64,000 nt of DNA from Mesorhizobium sp. M00.F.Ca.ET.216.01.1.1 (GCF_004010325.2 NZ_SADR02000004.1:62001-126000); one strand, 5' to 3'. Positions 18,429 to 27,713 are shown, counted from the first letter of the stretch. The notes: a model not told the origin generated them from the sequence alone. Made by a program: numbers and translations.

Positions 18429-18718
18429 GTCAGCGGTTCGTAGTCGATCTCGAGAAAGGCCTCGACCTCCGGGATCCAGCGGTCGCGGACGAAGGCGACG
18501 TGGTCGGGATGGTCGTTGTAGCGGGAGTAAGCGGCCTGGTCCCTGAACTCCATCGAGAAGCCGAAGCGATAGTCGTTCTTCGGGCTGACCTGCCGCAACT
18601 GCTCGAATCTTTCGACGCCGGGTATCGCCGCGAGCTGTTTCGCGTCGGCAAGGAATTTTGCCTCGTCGGCCGAGCTTTCCTTGTGCTTCAGCCTGAATAC
18701 CACCGTGTGATGGATCAT
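18425..18718 (-). CDS. Dabb-family (stress-responsive alpha/beta barrel) small protein
   Basis: The 97-residue protein starts MIHHTVVFRLKHKESSADEA and contains the RFGFSMEFRDQAAYSRYNDH and HPDHVAFVRDRW blocks typical of the dimeric alpha/beta-barrel 'Dabb' fold. An excellent ribosome-binding site (GGGGGGAG) lies a few bases before the ATG, which fixes the start inside a longer open frame. The catalytic role of this protein is unknown; family members include stress proteins and a few cyclases. It lies 20 bases after nudC on the same strand and is probably co-transcribed with it. Confidence 0.85.
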   Translation of the reverse strand: MIHHTVVFRLKHKESSADEAKFLADAKQLAAIPGVERFEQLRQVSPKNDYRFGFSMEFRDQAAYSRYNDHPDHVAFVRDRWIPEVEAFLEIDYEPLT

Positions 18719-18738
18719 TTTTCTCCCCCCTGTAACGG

Positions 18739-19680
18739 TTATGCGCTGTCGGCCCAGGCGCGGATGAGGTGATGCGCAATCGCCCCTTTCGGCGGCGTGA
18801 CCAGGCCGTCCGGATGCTCGCGGACCAGCATCGAGCGCACCTCGTCGCGAAAGAACCAGCGGCAGTCTTCGAGCTCGTTGAGGTCGGCCTGGATGTCGTC
18901 GTTGAGCGGTTCGCCGAAGCAGCCGATCATCAGCGAATAGGGGAACGGCCACGGCTGGCTTGCGTGGTAGACGACGCGGCCAAGCCTGATGCCGGCCTCC
19001 TCCAGCGTTTCGCGGCGCACCGCCGCCTCGATCGTCTCACCCGGCTCGATGAAGCCGGCAAGCGCCGAATACATGCCCGGCGCAAAATGCCGGCCGCGGC
19101 CGAGCAAGCACTTTTCCGCTGTCACCGTCAGCATGATCGCTACCGGATCTGTGCGCGGAAAATGCTCGGTGCCGCAGGCCGGACAGCGCCGCCTGTAGCC
19201 GCCGGCCCGCATCTGCGATTCGGTGCCGCATTTGCTGCAGAAACGATGGCTGACATGCCAGGCGAGCAACGCTGCCCCTTGTGCCAGCGCGCCGGCCGCC
19301 GCTTCGTCGATCAGCCCCTGCATATAGACCGAGCGATAGTCGATGGCCTTGATGGTTTCGGGAAGCTGCTCGGGCTCAACGCCGGCCGGCACGGCAAGCA
19401 CCGGGCCATTTTCGGAAAAGCCGAGCAGCACGCCCTGTTCGAGCAACGCCCGCAGCGGCTGGCCTCCATCTATATTGAACCAGGGGTCGAAGACGCCATC
19501 GCTGAGCTTCAGATAAAGCCGGCCGCCATGCACAAGCAAAAGCCTTGCCGAGGGGTCGGCGAGCGCCTTTTCGACGGAATCGTCGGCGCGGTTCTCCGAC
19601 TGCCGGTCGATCGTGTTGCCGGCGAAGCCGACGAACTGGCTCGGCTCGCGCAAAGGTGCGTCAAACAGGCGGAACGTCAT
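18739..19680 (-). CDS. nudC: NADH pyrophosphatase / NAD-capped RNA decapping Nudix hydrolase
   Basis: The 313-residue enzyme hydrolyses NADH, and in other bacteria removes NAD caps from RNA. A four-cysteine zinc site (CSKCGTESQ…RRCPACG) precedes the Nudix box GFIEPGETIEAAVRRETLEE-AGI. Downstream, SQPWPFPYSLMIG contains the SQPWPFPxS motif specific to NudC. An N-terminal domain of about 120 residues is also as expected. It is the upstream gene of the nudC–Dabb pair; the HIT gene at 19714 is on the same strand 33 bases further upstream, so all three may form one unit. Confidence 0.94.
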   Translation of the reverse strand: MTFRLFDAPLREPSQFVGFAGNTIDRQSENRADDSVEKALADPSARLLLVHGGRLYLKLSDGVFDPWFNIDGGQPLRALLEQGVLLGFSENGPVLAVPAGVEPEQLPETIKAIDYRSVYMQGLIDEAAAGALAQGAALLAWHVSHRFCSKCGTESQMRAGGYRRRCPACGTEHFPRTDPVAIMLTVTAEKCLLGRGRHFAPGMYSALAGFIEPGETIEAAVRRETLEEAGIRLGRVVYHASQPWPFPYSLMIGCFGEPLNDDIQADLNELEDCRWFFRDEVRSMLVREHPDGLVTPPKGAIAHHLIRAWADSA

Positions 19681-19713
19681 GGAGGGACTCGGCTAGGATT
19701 GGCACGGTCAGGC

Positions 19714-20133
19714 TTATAGCGCCGCCTTTATCTGTTGCGCAAACCGGCGCATATCGGAGCGCTGGTAAGGCTCGCGCATGCCGTGTCCCCACACCGGGCC
19801 CGGCCAGCCGGGATCACCTTCCGAGCGCGCGATGACATGGATATGCAGCTGGCGCACGATATTGCCCAGCGCGCCCGTGTTGATCTTGGTGCAGCCGGTC
19901 GTCTGCTTCAGCGCCTGCGCCACCATGTTGGTCTCGAAGGTTAGCATCGCCTGGTCGAGCGGCGTCATGTCATGGATTTCCTCCACACCCGGCCGCTGCG
20001 GCACCAGAAGCAGCCACGGCCAGCGACGGTCGTTCATCACGCGCAATTCGCACAGCCCGAGCCACATCAACTGCTCGCTGTCAGCCTCCAACCTGGAGTC
20101 AAGCGTGAATCCGGCCTTGAGGCCCGGCAGCAT
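19714..20133 (-). CDS. HIT-family (histidine triad) nucleotide-binding protein
   Basis: The 139-residue protein has the HIT core RQLHIHVIARSEGDPGWPGP. Its first two histidines are in QLHIHV and a tryptophan-rich segment follows, as in the rhizobial HIT subgroup lacking the third triad histidine in its usual place. The N-terminal ELRVMNDRRWPWLLLVPQRP also fits the HIT fold. The start MLPGLKAGFTLDSRLEADS was chosen; the 54 codons upstream do not resemble protein. HIT proteins act on phosphoramidates or dinucleoside polyphosphates, but the substrate here is unknown. It diverges from the SRP RNA gene. Confidence 0.85.
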   Translation of the reverse strand: MLPGLKAGFTLDSRLEADSEQLMWLGLCELRVMNDRRWPWLLLVPQRPGVEEIHDMTPLDQAMLTFETNMVAQALKQTTGCTKINTGALGNIVRQLHIHVIARSEGDPGWPGPVWGHGMREPYQRSDMRRFAQQIKAAL

Positions 20134-20235
20134 TTGGCGTTTCCTACGGTTTTGTAGCTTTTTCCCAGATTTCTGAACGCTAGAGCGGCTGCAGGAGGGC
20201 TGCAAGCGAATCATTGGCCGGATTCTCGTCCACCC

Positions 20236-20264
20236 TTGCATTTCATCGCCGAATTGCCGATATG
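20236..20264 (+). promoter_or_regulatory. Candidate sigma-70 promoter of the SRP RNA gene
   Basis: A -35-like TTGCAT (20236-20241) is separated by 17 bases from a -10-like GATATG (20259-20264). The 5' end of the SRP RNA would then fall at the usual distance, near 20270. The match is partial, so this is a proposal from position and spacing. Confidence 0.5.
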
Positions 20265-20267
20265 GAA

Positions 20268-20369
20268 CGCGGGAGGTTGGTGGTGGACGGTCCACTCGCC
20301 AACCGGGTCAGGTCCGGAAGGAAGCAGCCCTAACGAGCCCGGAACGGGTCATTGTTCCAGCCTCCCGCC
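20268..20369 (+). ncRNA. ffs: Signal recognition particle RNA, small bacterial (4.5S-type)
   Basis: The sequence contains the nearly invariant SRP RNA apical loop GGTCAGGTCCGGAAGGAAGC followed by AGCCCTAA, which binds Ffh. The ends pair as GCGGGAGG (20269-20276) with CCTCCCGC (20361-20368), and inner strands also pair to give the single long hairpin of about 100 nt. The RNA works with Ffh and FtsY in co-translational membrane targeting. It lies upstream of dnaX, as in other alphaproteobacteria. Confidence 0.93.
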
Positions 20370-20473
20370 TCTTCGCCTTTCCCTCGCGACATTGACGGCG
20401 CCAAGCCGTGCGAGCGAAACTATGCGCAGGAATCGGCCGCCATGCGTTGCGGTCCTTGGAGCTTTAACGGCGA

Positions 20474-22294
20474 ATGAGCGAAGCCGGAAATTTTGGGACG
20501 GACAAGGCCGGCGTCTATCGCGTGCTGGCGCGCAAATACCGCCCTACGAATTTCTCCGAGCTGATCGGCCAGGAGCCGATGGTCCGCACGCTGACCAATG
20601 CCTTTGCCAGCGGCCGCATCGCCCAGGCCTGGATGCTGACCGGTGTGCGCGGTGTCGGCAAGACGACGACGGCGCGTATCCTGGCGCGGGCGCTCAACTA
20701 CAAGACCGCCACCGTCGATCAGCCTTCGGTCGAGCTTACCGAGTTGGGTGAGCACTGCCGGGCGATCATGGAAGGCCGCCATGTCGATGTCATCGAGATG
20801 GACGCCGCCTCCCACACCGGCATCGACGACATCCGCGACATCATCGACCGTGTGCGCTATGCGCCGGTCTCGGCCCGCTACAAGGTCTACATCATCGACG
20901 AAGTGCACATGCTTTCCACCCAGGCCTTCAACGGCCTGTTGAAGACGCTGGAAGAGCCGCCGCCGCACGTCAAATTCATCTTTGCCACTACCGAAATCCG
21001 CAAGGTGCCAATCACCGTGTTGTCGCGCTGCCAGCGCTTCGATCTCAGGCGCATCGATTCGGCGGTGATCAAGAGCGACCTTGCCAGAATAGCGGGACTG
21101 GAAGGCATCGAGGTCGAAAGCGACGCGCTGGCAATGATCGCGCGGGCGGCTGAAGGGTCGATGCGCGACGCCCAGTCCATTCTCGACCAGGCGATCGCCC
21201 ACGGCAGCGGCGTTGTCAGTGCCGAGGCCGTGCGTGCCATGCTCGGGCTCGCCGATCGTGCCCGCATCGTCGACCTGTTCGAGCATGTGATGAAGGGCGA
21301 CGTGGCGGCCGCACTGGCCGAATTCCGCAACCAGTACGACACCGGCGCCGATCCGGCCGCGGTGCTGACAGACCTTGCCGAATTCAACCATCTCGTCACC
21401 CGCTTGCGCTTCGTACCGGCGGCCATCGAGGATGCCTCGCTGTCCGAGGACGAACGCCGGCGCGGCGCCGACTTCGCCAAGGCGCTGTCGCTCAGGGTGC
21501 TGTCGCGGACATGGCAGATGCTGTTGAAAGGCATTCCCGAGGTGCAGTCTTCCAACCGGCCGGTAAGCGCTGCCGAGATGGTGCTGATCCGGCTGACGCA
21601 TGCCGCCGACCTGCCGACGCTGGACGAGGCGCTGAAATCGCTGGAGGCCGGAGTGCCAGTCTCAAGTGGTACGCCAGTCCCCGGTGGTGCGCCACGTTCG
21701 AACGGTGCGCCTGCGAGCCCTAGCAATGGCGGTGGCGTCAGCCCGGTGGCGCAGACGCGGATGCCGACGACCGGCGGCGGCGCGCAGACGATGCGGCTGG
21801 TCGAGGCCGAACCGATGCCTCCCGCTTTCGTGGCGGCGCCGGAGCCCGCCGTCGAGGTGCCGCCGGTACCGGTGAAGTCGCTGGCCGACATCGCCGCCCT
21901 TGCCGACACTCATCGCGACATGGCCTTCAAGGTGCTGGTGAAGCGCTGCGTGCGCGCGGTGCGCATCGAGCCCGGCCGCATCGACGTCAGCCTGACCGAC
22001 GATGCACCGAAGATGCTGCTCAACGACCTGACCGCCAAGCTGCGCGCATGGACCGGCCGCAACTGGCTGGTGTCGCTGTCGAAGGAAGCGGGTGGCCAGA
22101 CCCTGGCCGAGATGGAATCGACCAAGCGCGAAAATGCCTTCCTCGATGCCAGGAGCGATCCGACCGTTGCCGCAATCCTGGCACGCTTTCCCGGCGCCAA
22201 AATCATCGACGTGCGCATTCCCGACGCGCCGGAAGCCGAGACCGTCGAAGCCGATTTGCCGGTCGAGCCGGCGGCGGACGACGACGAAACCTGA
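20474..22294 (+). CDS. dnaX: DNA polymerase III subunit gamma/tau
   Basis: The 606-residue clamp-loader ATPase has Walker A GVRGVGKTTTARI (from residue 57), the DEVHMLS Walker B region, sensor 1 IFATTEIRKVP and the SRC motif (LSRCQRFDLRR). The zinc-module cysteines of the enterobacterial protein are mostly absent: only one Cys is seen between residues 70 and 105 (LGEHCRAIMEGRHVDV), as in other alphaproteobacteria. After residue ~395 comes a Pro/Gly-rich linker with short repeats (VSSGTPVPGGAPRSNGAP), followed by a tau-like C-terminal domain. No obvious slippery heptamer for a programmed gamma frameshift was seen. The gene is followed by ybaB and then recR, the usual grouping. Confidence 0.96.
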   Translation: MSEAGNFGTDKAGVYRVLARKYRPTNFSELIGQEPMVRTLTNAFASGRIAQAWMLTGVRGVGKTTTARILARALNYKTATVDQPSVELTELGEHCRAIMEGRHVDVIEMDAASHTGIDDIRDIIDRVRYAPVSARYKVYIIDEVHMLSTQAFNGLLKTLEEPPPHVKFIFATTEIRKVPITVLSRCQRFDLRRIDSAVIKSDLARIAGLEGIEVESDALAMIARAAEGSMRDAQSILDQAIAHGSGVVSAEAVRAMLGLADRARIVDLFEHVMKGDVAAALAEFRNQYDTGADPAAVLTDLAEFNHLVTRLRFVPAAIEDASLSEDERRRGADFAKALSLRVLSRTWQMLLKGIPEVQSSNRPVSAAEMVLIRLTHAADLPTLDEALKSLEAGVPVSSGTPVPGGAPRSNGAPASPSNGGGVSPVAQTRMPTTGGGAQTMRLVEAEPMPPAFVAAPEPAVEVPPVPVKSLADIAALADTHRDMAFKVLVKRCVRAVRIEPGRIDVSLTDDAPKMLLNDLTAKLRAWTGRNWLVSLSKEAGGQTLAEMESTKRENAFLDARSDPTVAAILARFPGAKIIDVRIPDAPEAETVEADLPVEPAADDDET

Positions 22295-22295
22295 A

Positions 22296-22336
22296 GCATG
22301 ATCCCGAAAAGTGGGAGCCGATTTTCGGAGAAGATC
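22296..22336. repeat. Palindromic intergenic repeat, family A (copy 2)
   Basis: GCATGATCCCGAAAAGTGGG, a short spacer, then GATTTTCGGAGAAGATC begins one base after the dnaX stop codon. It is the same element as at 6756, 38204 and 46816. It sits between dnaX and ybaB and leaves room for the ybaB ribosome-binding site (AGAGGAC). Confidence 0.8.
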
Positions 22337-22376
22337 CCGCTCAGACAAAGAATTATCAATCGTAGAGGACCCCACG

Positions 22377-22700
22377 ATGAAAGATCTTCTCGGCCTGATG
22401 GGCAAGGCGAAGGAAATGCAGGCCAAGTTCCAGGCCATGCAGGACGAGATCGCCACGCTGGAAGCCACCGGGCAGGCCGGCGGCGGCCTGGTCAGCGTGA
22501 CGCTGACCGGCAAATTCGAGATGAAGTCGCTGAAGATCGATCCTTCGCTGTTCAAGGAGGCCGAGATCGAGATCCTCGAAGATCTGCTTCTTGCGGCTCA
22601 CAATGATGCCAAAAATAAGGTCGAGCAGATCATGCAGGAGAAGACCAAGGCGCTGACGGCAGGTTTGCCGATCCCGCCGGGAATGAAACTGCCATTCTGA
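22377..22700 (+). CDS. ybaB: YbaB/EbfC family nucleoid-associated protein
   Basis: The 107-residue protein starts [20 protein letters not shown], the family signature, and continues [20 protein letters not shown] and PGMKLPF at the C-terminus. It forms dimers that bind DNA and is encoded between dnaX and recR in very many bacteria, as here. ATG 22377 is preceded by AGAGGAC at a suitable distance; the longer open frame would translate the palindromic repeat. Confidence 0.95.
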   Translation: MKDLLGLMGKAKEMQAKFQAMQDEIATLEATGQAGGGLVSVTLTGKFEMKSLKIDPSLFKEAEIEILEDLLLAAHNDAKNKVEQIMQEKTKALTAGLPIPPGMKLPF

Positions 22701-22740
22701 GCCGACTGCGACCAGTTAATTGATTATGAAAGGAAATTGA

Positions 22741-22773
22741 TCGCGAACCGTGTTGTTAACGGTTTTCTCGCGA
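22741..22773. other. Stable inverted repeat between ybaB and the SleB-like gene
   Basis: AACCGT (22746-22751) pairs with ACGGTT (22759-22764) around a seven-base loop. Outer TCGCG pairs with CGCGA after a short bulge, giving an 11-bp stem. No long T-run follows, so it is a weak terminator candidate or an mRNA structure. A second small palindrome GCTAA-CCCT-TTAGC lies at 22829-22842, ahead of the hydrolase gene. Confidence 0.4.
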
Positions 22774-22915
22774 GTGTTCACGCGGCTATTTCCAGCCATT
22801 CATAAAGTTTTACCCATGCCGATGGAATGCTAACCCTTTAGCCATCTTTTTGCCGGAAAGAGTCTCATTCTTGCCACATCTCGGGGCGGGCTGGCAGCTG
22901 AAAAATGAGGCACTT

Positions 22916-23866
22916 TTGTTGATCGCGACGCGATGGAAGACGCCGCTGCTGCTATTCGGCATCGTCACCTCTCCGCTGTTTCTGGCCGGTTGCAGTCAGA
23001 CCACCACGCACGGCATGTCGGTCGCCAGCCTGACCGACGCCATCACGCCGAGCTTCCTGTCCCGTTCCTACCGTCACACGGCGAAGGACAAGGAATGCCT
23101 GGAGCGGGCGATGTTCTTCGAGTCCAACAGGTCGAGCCGTGACGGCATGATCGCCGTCGGCACCGTCGTCATGAACCGGCTGCGCTCGGGCCAGCATGGC
23201 AACACCATCTGCGAGGTCGTCGGCGAGCGCGGCCAGTTCGCCCCTGGCGTCATGACGCGGCCGATGAATTCGAAGGCGATGCCCGATGTCGAGGAAGCCG
23301 CCGAGGCCGTGCTCAAGGGTGAGCGCAAGGGCAAGCTGAAAAACACGATGTATTTCCACACTGCCGGCCTGCGCTTTCCTTACAAGAATATGCACTACAC
23401 CATGTTGGCCGGCGGCAACGCCTTCTATGAAAAGCGTGGCCGCAACTGGAAGCCGCTGCCAGACGAGCCCACGGTCGCCATGGCGTCCGCGACGCCTCGA
23501 GCGTTGCCGGCGCCTGCCGCGCCGGCAACGCAGGTGGCTTCCGCGGAGCCGGCACAGACTGCCGCGTCCGCCAAGCTGGCGCCCACCAAGGCAACCCCCG
23601 CCGAGGTAACGTTTGTGACTGCCGTCGCATCGCAACCGGCGAAGTCGATGAGAGTACCCACTGTGAAGCCGACTCTGGTGGCGATGCAGGAGCCTATGCA
23701 GGAACCGGATGCTGCCCGCTTCGGCGGACCTGCAACCGCGCAGGTCGTCACCTCGTTCCCGGACGCGCCGGCACAGCCGGCGATGGCATTTGAATCGACG
23801 CCCGAGAATACCGACGCCATCGGCGCGATGATCGCCAGCCAGAGCCGTCCGCTGGAAGCATACTAA
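22916..23866 (+). CDS. SleB-like cell wall hydrolase, predicted lipoprotein
   Basis: About 316 residues. A hydrophobic leader (LLLFGIVTSPLFLAGCSQ) ends in a lipobox LAGC. The catalytic SleB/hydrolase_2 domain follows: KDKECLERAMFFESNRSSRD with the conserved Glu in FES, then GTVVMNRLRSGQHGNTICEV and TMYFHTAGLRFPYKN. The remaining ~130 residues are Ala/Pro/Thr-rich and low complexity. No ATG start is available. TTG 22916 (or 22919) has TGAGG just upstream and gives a sensible signal peptide; TTG 22850 would add a long non-family leader. Such enzymes cut peptidoglycan (amidase or transglycosylase activity) and are numerous in Rhizobiales. Confidence 0.82.
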   Translation: MLIATRWKTPLLLFGIVTSPLFLAGCSQTTTHGMSVASLTDAITPSFLSRSYRHTAKDKECLERAMFFESNRSSRDGMIAVGTVVMNRLRSGQHGNTICEVVGERGQFAPGVMTRPMNSKAMPDVEEAAEAVLKGERKGKLKNTMYFHTAGLRFPYKNMHYTMLAGGNAFYEKRGRNWKPLPDEPTVAMASATPRALPAPAAPATQVASAEPAQTAASAKLAPTKATPAEVTFVTAVASQPAKSMRVPTVKPTLVAMQEPMQEPDAARFGGPATAQVVTSFPDAPAQPAMAFESTPENTDAIGAMIASQSRPLEAY

Positions 23867-23922
23867 AGACAGCGCGCAGCGCTGGTGTTCCAAAGCGCGC
23901 GGAAAAATCCTAAACCGATGCG

Positions 23923-24528
23923 ATGTCCAAGCGAATCGCCGGTCCCGAGATCGAACGCCTGATCCAGTTGCTGGCCAAGGTGCCGGGGCTCGGTCCGCGT
24001 TCGGCTAGGCGCGCCGCACTGCATCTCATCAAGAAGAAGGAGCAGTTGCTGTCGCCGCTCGCCAACGCCATGGCCGAGGCGGTCGACAAGGTGCGCATCT
24101 GCTCGACCTGCGGCAATGTCGACACGTCCGATCCCTGCATGATCTGCACCGATCCGCGCCGCGACCCCGCCACGCTCATCGTCGTCGAGGATGTCTCCGA
24201 TCTCTGGGCACTGGAGCGGGCGGCCGCCATGAACGTGCGCTACCATGTGCTGGGCGGCACGCTGTCGCCGCTCGACGGCATTGGCCCCGAACAGCTCAAC
24301 ATCCGCTCGCTGGTCGACCGCATCGCCGGCGGCGAGGTGAAGGAGGTAATCCTTGCCGTCAACGCCACCGTCGAGGGCCAGACCACCGCGCATTACCTCA
24401 CCGATCAGCTGTCCGGTTTCGAGGTCAAGGTGACGCGGCTGGCGCATGGCGTCCCGGTCGGCGGCGAGCTCGACTATCTCGACGAAGGCACGCTGGCTGC
24501 CGCGCTGCGCTCGCGGACGGAGTTTTGA
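23923..24528 (+). CDS. recR: Recombination mediator protein RecR
   Basis: The 201-residue protein works with RecF and RecO to load RecA at single-strand gaps. The N-terminal helix-hairpin-helix ([20 protein letters not shown]) is followed by the zinc finger [16 protein letters not shown], a Toprim domain ([16 protein letters not shown]) and the C-terminal [20 protein letters not shown] segment. Length is normal (about 200). It begins 56 bases after the SleB-like gene. Confidence 0.96.
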   Translation: MSKRIAGPEIERLIQLLAKVPGLGPRSARRAALHLIKKKEQLLSPLANAMAEAVDKVRICSTCGNVDTSDPCMICTDPRRDPATLIVVEDVSDLWALERAAAMNVRYHVLGGTLSPLDGIGPEQLNIRSLVDRIAGGEVKEVILAVNATVEGQTTAHYLTDQLSGFEVKVTRLAHGVPVGGELDYLDEGTLAAALRSRTEF

Positions 24529-24538
24529 GACGGTTGCG

Positions 24539-25831
24539 ATGAAGGAATCTGTGGTGAGCGGTTTTCCTGATGTGATTGCGAAGGAACGCGAACTTTACAG
24601 ATTGGCCGCCATCTCTTTCCTAGCAGCGCTTATCGCTCTCATCATCGCCACCCCCGCCTCTGCCACGACAATCGACGACCAGTTCCGCGCCTGGCTCGGC
24701 AATGACCTCTGGCCCGAAGCCAAGGCCGAAGGCATCTCCAAGAACACTTTCGATGCCGCCTTCCACGGCGTGAAGCCAAACCTCAAGCTGCCCGACCTGG
24801 TGATGCCGGGCCAGCAGGCGACGACGCCGCAGAAGCAGCATCAGGCCGAGTTCGGCTCGCCCGGCGCCTATTTCGCCGAAAAGACGGTGCGTGCTGTGGC
24901 CGCCGGCGGGCGGACGCGCGAGGCGGCCAATGCCAGGACGCTGGCCGCGGTCGAGAAACGCTACGGCGTGCCGGGCGAGGTGCTGCTGGCGATCTGGGGC
25001 CGCGAGACCGGCTTCGGCGCAGCGAAAATACCTTACGACGCCTTCGAGGTGTTGGGCACCAAGGCGTTCATGTCGACAAAGAAAGAGTTCTTTCGCACCG
25101 AGGTGCTGGCGGCGCTCGACATCGTCGAGCGTCGCCTGGCGCCTGTCGGCGCGATGAAATCGTCCTGGGCAGGCGCGCTTGGCCAGCCGCAATTCATGCC
25201 GACATCCTTCCTGAAACATGCCGTCGATTTCGATGGCGACGGCAGGGTCGACATCTGGAATTCGACGCCCGACATTCTGGCCTCGATCGCCAATTATCTT
25301 GTCCACTATGGTTGGGTGAGGGGCCGCGGCTGGGGTTTTGAGGTGTCTGTGCCGGAGAGCGTCTCATGCTCGCTCGAAGGCCCGGACCAGGGCAGGACAA
25401 TTTCCGAATGGGCGGCGATGGGCATCAAGCGCGTCGCGGCAAGGCCGTTTCCGGTCAGCGAATTGAAGGCCGAAGGCTTTCTGCTGATGCCGGCCGGGCG
25501 CAGCGGTCCGGCCTTCATCGTCACCCCCAATTTCTACGTGCTGAAACAATACAATACCAGCGACCTCTACGCCCTGTTCATCGGCCACGGCGCCGACCGC
25601 ATCGCCCATGGCGACAGCAATTTTTCCGGCAGCTGGGGCGCGGTCGGTGGACTGTACCGGTCCGATATCGCCGCCCTGCAGCGGACGCTGGAGGCCAAGG
25701 GCTACGATGTCGGCAGCGCCGACGGCCTGCCCGGTTTCAAGACGCGCCGCTCGATCGGCAAGTGGCAGGCCAGCACCGGCCGCGTCGCCACCTGTTTTCC
25801 CGATGCCGATCTGGTCTCGGCGTTGAAGTAG
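24539..25831 (+). CDS. Lytic murein transglycosylase, MltB-like, with peptidoglycan-binding domain
   Basis: The 430-residue exported enzyme cleaves the MurNAc–GlcNAc bond of peptidoglycan. A hydrophobic signal (LAAISFLAALIALIIATPAS) ends at ASA. The MltB/SLT_2 domain contains catalytic Glu156 in WGRETGFGAAKIPYD, then SSWAGALGQPQFMPTSFLKH and DFDGDGRVDIWNS. The C-terminal ~65 residues are a PG_binding_1 domain (DIAALQRTLEAKGYDVGSAD). ATG 24539 lies ten bases after the recR stop, so the two are likely co-transcribed. Other in-frame starts further upstream would run through recR. Confidence 0.93.
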   Translation: MKESVVSGFPDVIAKERELYRLAAISFLAALIALIIATPASATTIDDQFRAWLGNDLWPEAKAEGISKNTFDAAFHGVKPNLKLPDLVMPGQQATTPQKQHQAEFGSPGAYFAEKTVRAVAAGGRTREAANARTLAAVEKRYGVPGEVLLAIWGRETGFGAAKIPYDAFEVLGTKAFMSTKKEFFRTEVLAALDIVERRLAPVGAMKSSWAGALGQPQFMPTSFLKHAVDFDGDGRVDIWNSTPDILASIANYLVHYGWVRGRGWGFEVSVPESVSCSLEGPDQGRTISEWAAMGIKRVAARPFPVSELKAEGFLLMPAGRSGPAFIVTPNFYVLKQYNTSDLYALFIGHGADRIAHGDSNFSGSWGAVGGLYRSDIAALQRTLEAKGYDVGSADGLPGFKTRRSIGKWQASTGRVATCFPDADLVSALK

Positions 25832-26045
25832 CTGCAAAACGGGTTGTTGCTGCCGACCGATCGCCGCAGCCGGTCTGGCCCAACCAACCACACTGCAAAT
25901 GCTCGTTGCCGCGCTCGAAACCGCCGGATATGGTGAGGCCGAACTGGACAAAAAATGCCAAGACAACCGGTTCAGGGGCCTCATTCGATCCGGCAAGAAA
26001 TGCCGAACCCTGAGCCGGGAACTCAGGTCAACAAAACAGGGAACA

Positions 26046-27695
26046 ATGACGATGATGATGGAAAAGTTTGCTCTTCGCTCCCGCTTCTTGCTTGCGGGCG
26101 CGGCCATGTCGGCGCTGCTTCTGGCCGGCGCGCCTGCCTTTGCGGTTACGCCCGCCGATACGCTGGTCGAAGGTTTCGCGATCGACGACATCATCACCAT
26201 GGATCCGGGCGAGGCATTCGAGCTGTCGACGGCGGAGGTCACCGGTAATACCTATGATCTTCTCGTGCGCCTCGACCTCAGCGATACCTCCAAGGTCAAG
26301 GGTGACCTCGCCGAAAGCTGGAGCGTCTCAGACGATGGCCTGACCTACACTTTCAAGCTCAAGCCCGGCCTGAAATTCGCCTCCGGCAATCCGATCACCG
26401 CGGCGGATGTCGCCTACTCGTTCGAGCGCGCCGTCAAGCTGGACAAGAGCCCGGCCTTCATCATCAATCAGTTCGGCATCAGCGGCGACGATGTTGCCGA
26501 CAAGGCCAAGGCTGTCGACGACACGACATTCCAGTTCACCGTCGACAAGGCCTATGCGCCGAGCTTCGTCCTGAACTGTCTGTCTGCGACGGTTGCCTCG
26601 GTCGTCGACAGCAAGCTGGTCAAGGAACATATCGCTCCGGTGACGCCGAGCGCCGACTACAAATACGACAACGATTTCGGCAACGCCTGGCTGAAGACCG
26701 GCTATGCCGGCTCCGGCGCCTTCAAGCTGCGCGAATGGCGCGCCAACGAGGCCGTCGTGCTGGAGCGCAACGACAACTACTACGGCGAAAAGGCCAAGCT
26801 TGCCCGCGTCATCTATCGCAACATGAAGGAAAGCTCGGGCCAGCGCCTGGCGCTGGAAGCAGGCGACATCGACGTTGCCCGCAACCTCGAGCCGAACGAC
26901 CTCGACGCCATTGCCAAGAACGCCGACCTAACCACCACCAGCGCCCCGAAGGGCACGGTCTACTACATCAGCCTCAACCAGAAGAACCCGAACCTCGCCA
27001 AGCCCGAGGTTCGCCAGGCCTTCAAATATCTGGTCGACTATGACGCGCTGGGCTCCACCATCCTCAAGGGCATCGGCGAGATCCACCAATCTTTCCTCCC
27101 CAAGGGCGATCTGGGCGCAATCGACGAGAACCCGTTCAAGCTCGATGTCGCCAAGGCCAAGGAACTGCTCGCCAAGGCTGGCTTGCCCGACGGCTTCAGC
27201 GTAACCATGGACGTACGCAGCACCCAGCCGGTGACGGGCATGGCGGAATCGTTCCAGCAGACGGTGGGGCAGGCCGGCATCAAGCTGGAGATCATCCCCG
27301 GCGACGGCAAGCAGACGCTGACCAAATACCGCGCCCGCAACCACGACATCTATATCGGCCAGTGGGGCCAGGATTATTTCGATCCGAACTCCAATGCCCA
27401 GACCTTTGCCAGCAATCCCGACAATTCGGATGAAGGCAAGACCAAGACTCTTGCCTGGCGCAATGCCTGGGATATTCCGGATTTGACCAAGCAAACCGAG
27501 GCGGCCCTGCTTGAGAAGGATTCCGCCAAGCGTGCTGCAATGTACCAGGATCTGCAGAAGAAGATCCTCGACACCAGCCCCTTCATCGTCATTCACCAGC
27601 AGCTGGAGGTGGCTGGCCTGCGCAAGAACCTCAAGGGCTTTGCGCTTGGCCCGAGCTTCGACACCAATTTTGTCGGCACGATTTCGAAGGAGTGA
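26046..27695 (+). CDS. ABC transporter substrate-binding protein, family 5 (peptide/nickel type)
   Basis: The 549-residue periplasmic protein opens an importer operon. Its Sec signal includes LLAGAAMSALLLAGAPAFA. Family-5 blocks are VEGFAIDDIITMDPGEAFEL, LAESWSVSDDGLTYTFKLKP, GNPITAADVAYSFERAVKLD and the TGYAGSGAFKLREWRANEAV block. The first ATG (26046) follows AGGGAAC. Several ATGs are close together (26046, 26052, 26055, 26058), so the exact start is uncertain by a few codons. Substrate cannot be read from sequence; family members bind peptides, nickel complexes, opines or sugars. The 214 bases upstream hold the promoter but no clear site was seen. Confidence 0.92.
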   Translation: MTMMMEKFALRSRFLLAGAAMSALLLAGAPAFAVTPADTLVEGFAIDDIITMDPGEAFELSTAEVTGNTYDLLVRLDLSDTSKVKGDLAESWSVSDDGLTYTFKLKPGLKFASGNPITAADVAYSFERAVKLDKSPAFIINQFGISGDDVADKAKAVDDTTFQFTVDKAYAPSFVLNCLSATVASVVDSKLVKEHIAPVTPSADYKYDNDFGNAWLKTGYAGSGAFKLREWRANEAVVLERNDNYYGEKAKLARVIYRNMKESSGQRLALEAGDIDVARNLEPNDLDAIAKNADLTTTSAPKGTVYYISLNQKNPNLAKPEVRQAFKYLVDYDALGSTILKGIGEIHQSFLPKGDLGAIDENPFKLDVAKAKELLAKAGLPDGFSVTMDVRSTQPVTGMAESFQQTVGQAGIKLEIIPGDGKQTLTKYRARNHDIYIGQWGQDYFDPNSNAQTFASNPDNSDEGKTKTLAWRNAWDIPDLTKQTEAALLEKDSAKRAAMYQDLQKKILDTSPFIVIHQQLEVAGLRKNLKGFALGPSFDTNFVGTISKE

Positions 27696-27713
27696 TGCCG
27701 GCGGAAGCGCCGC

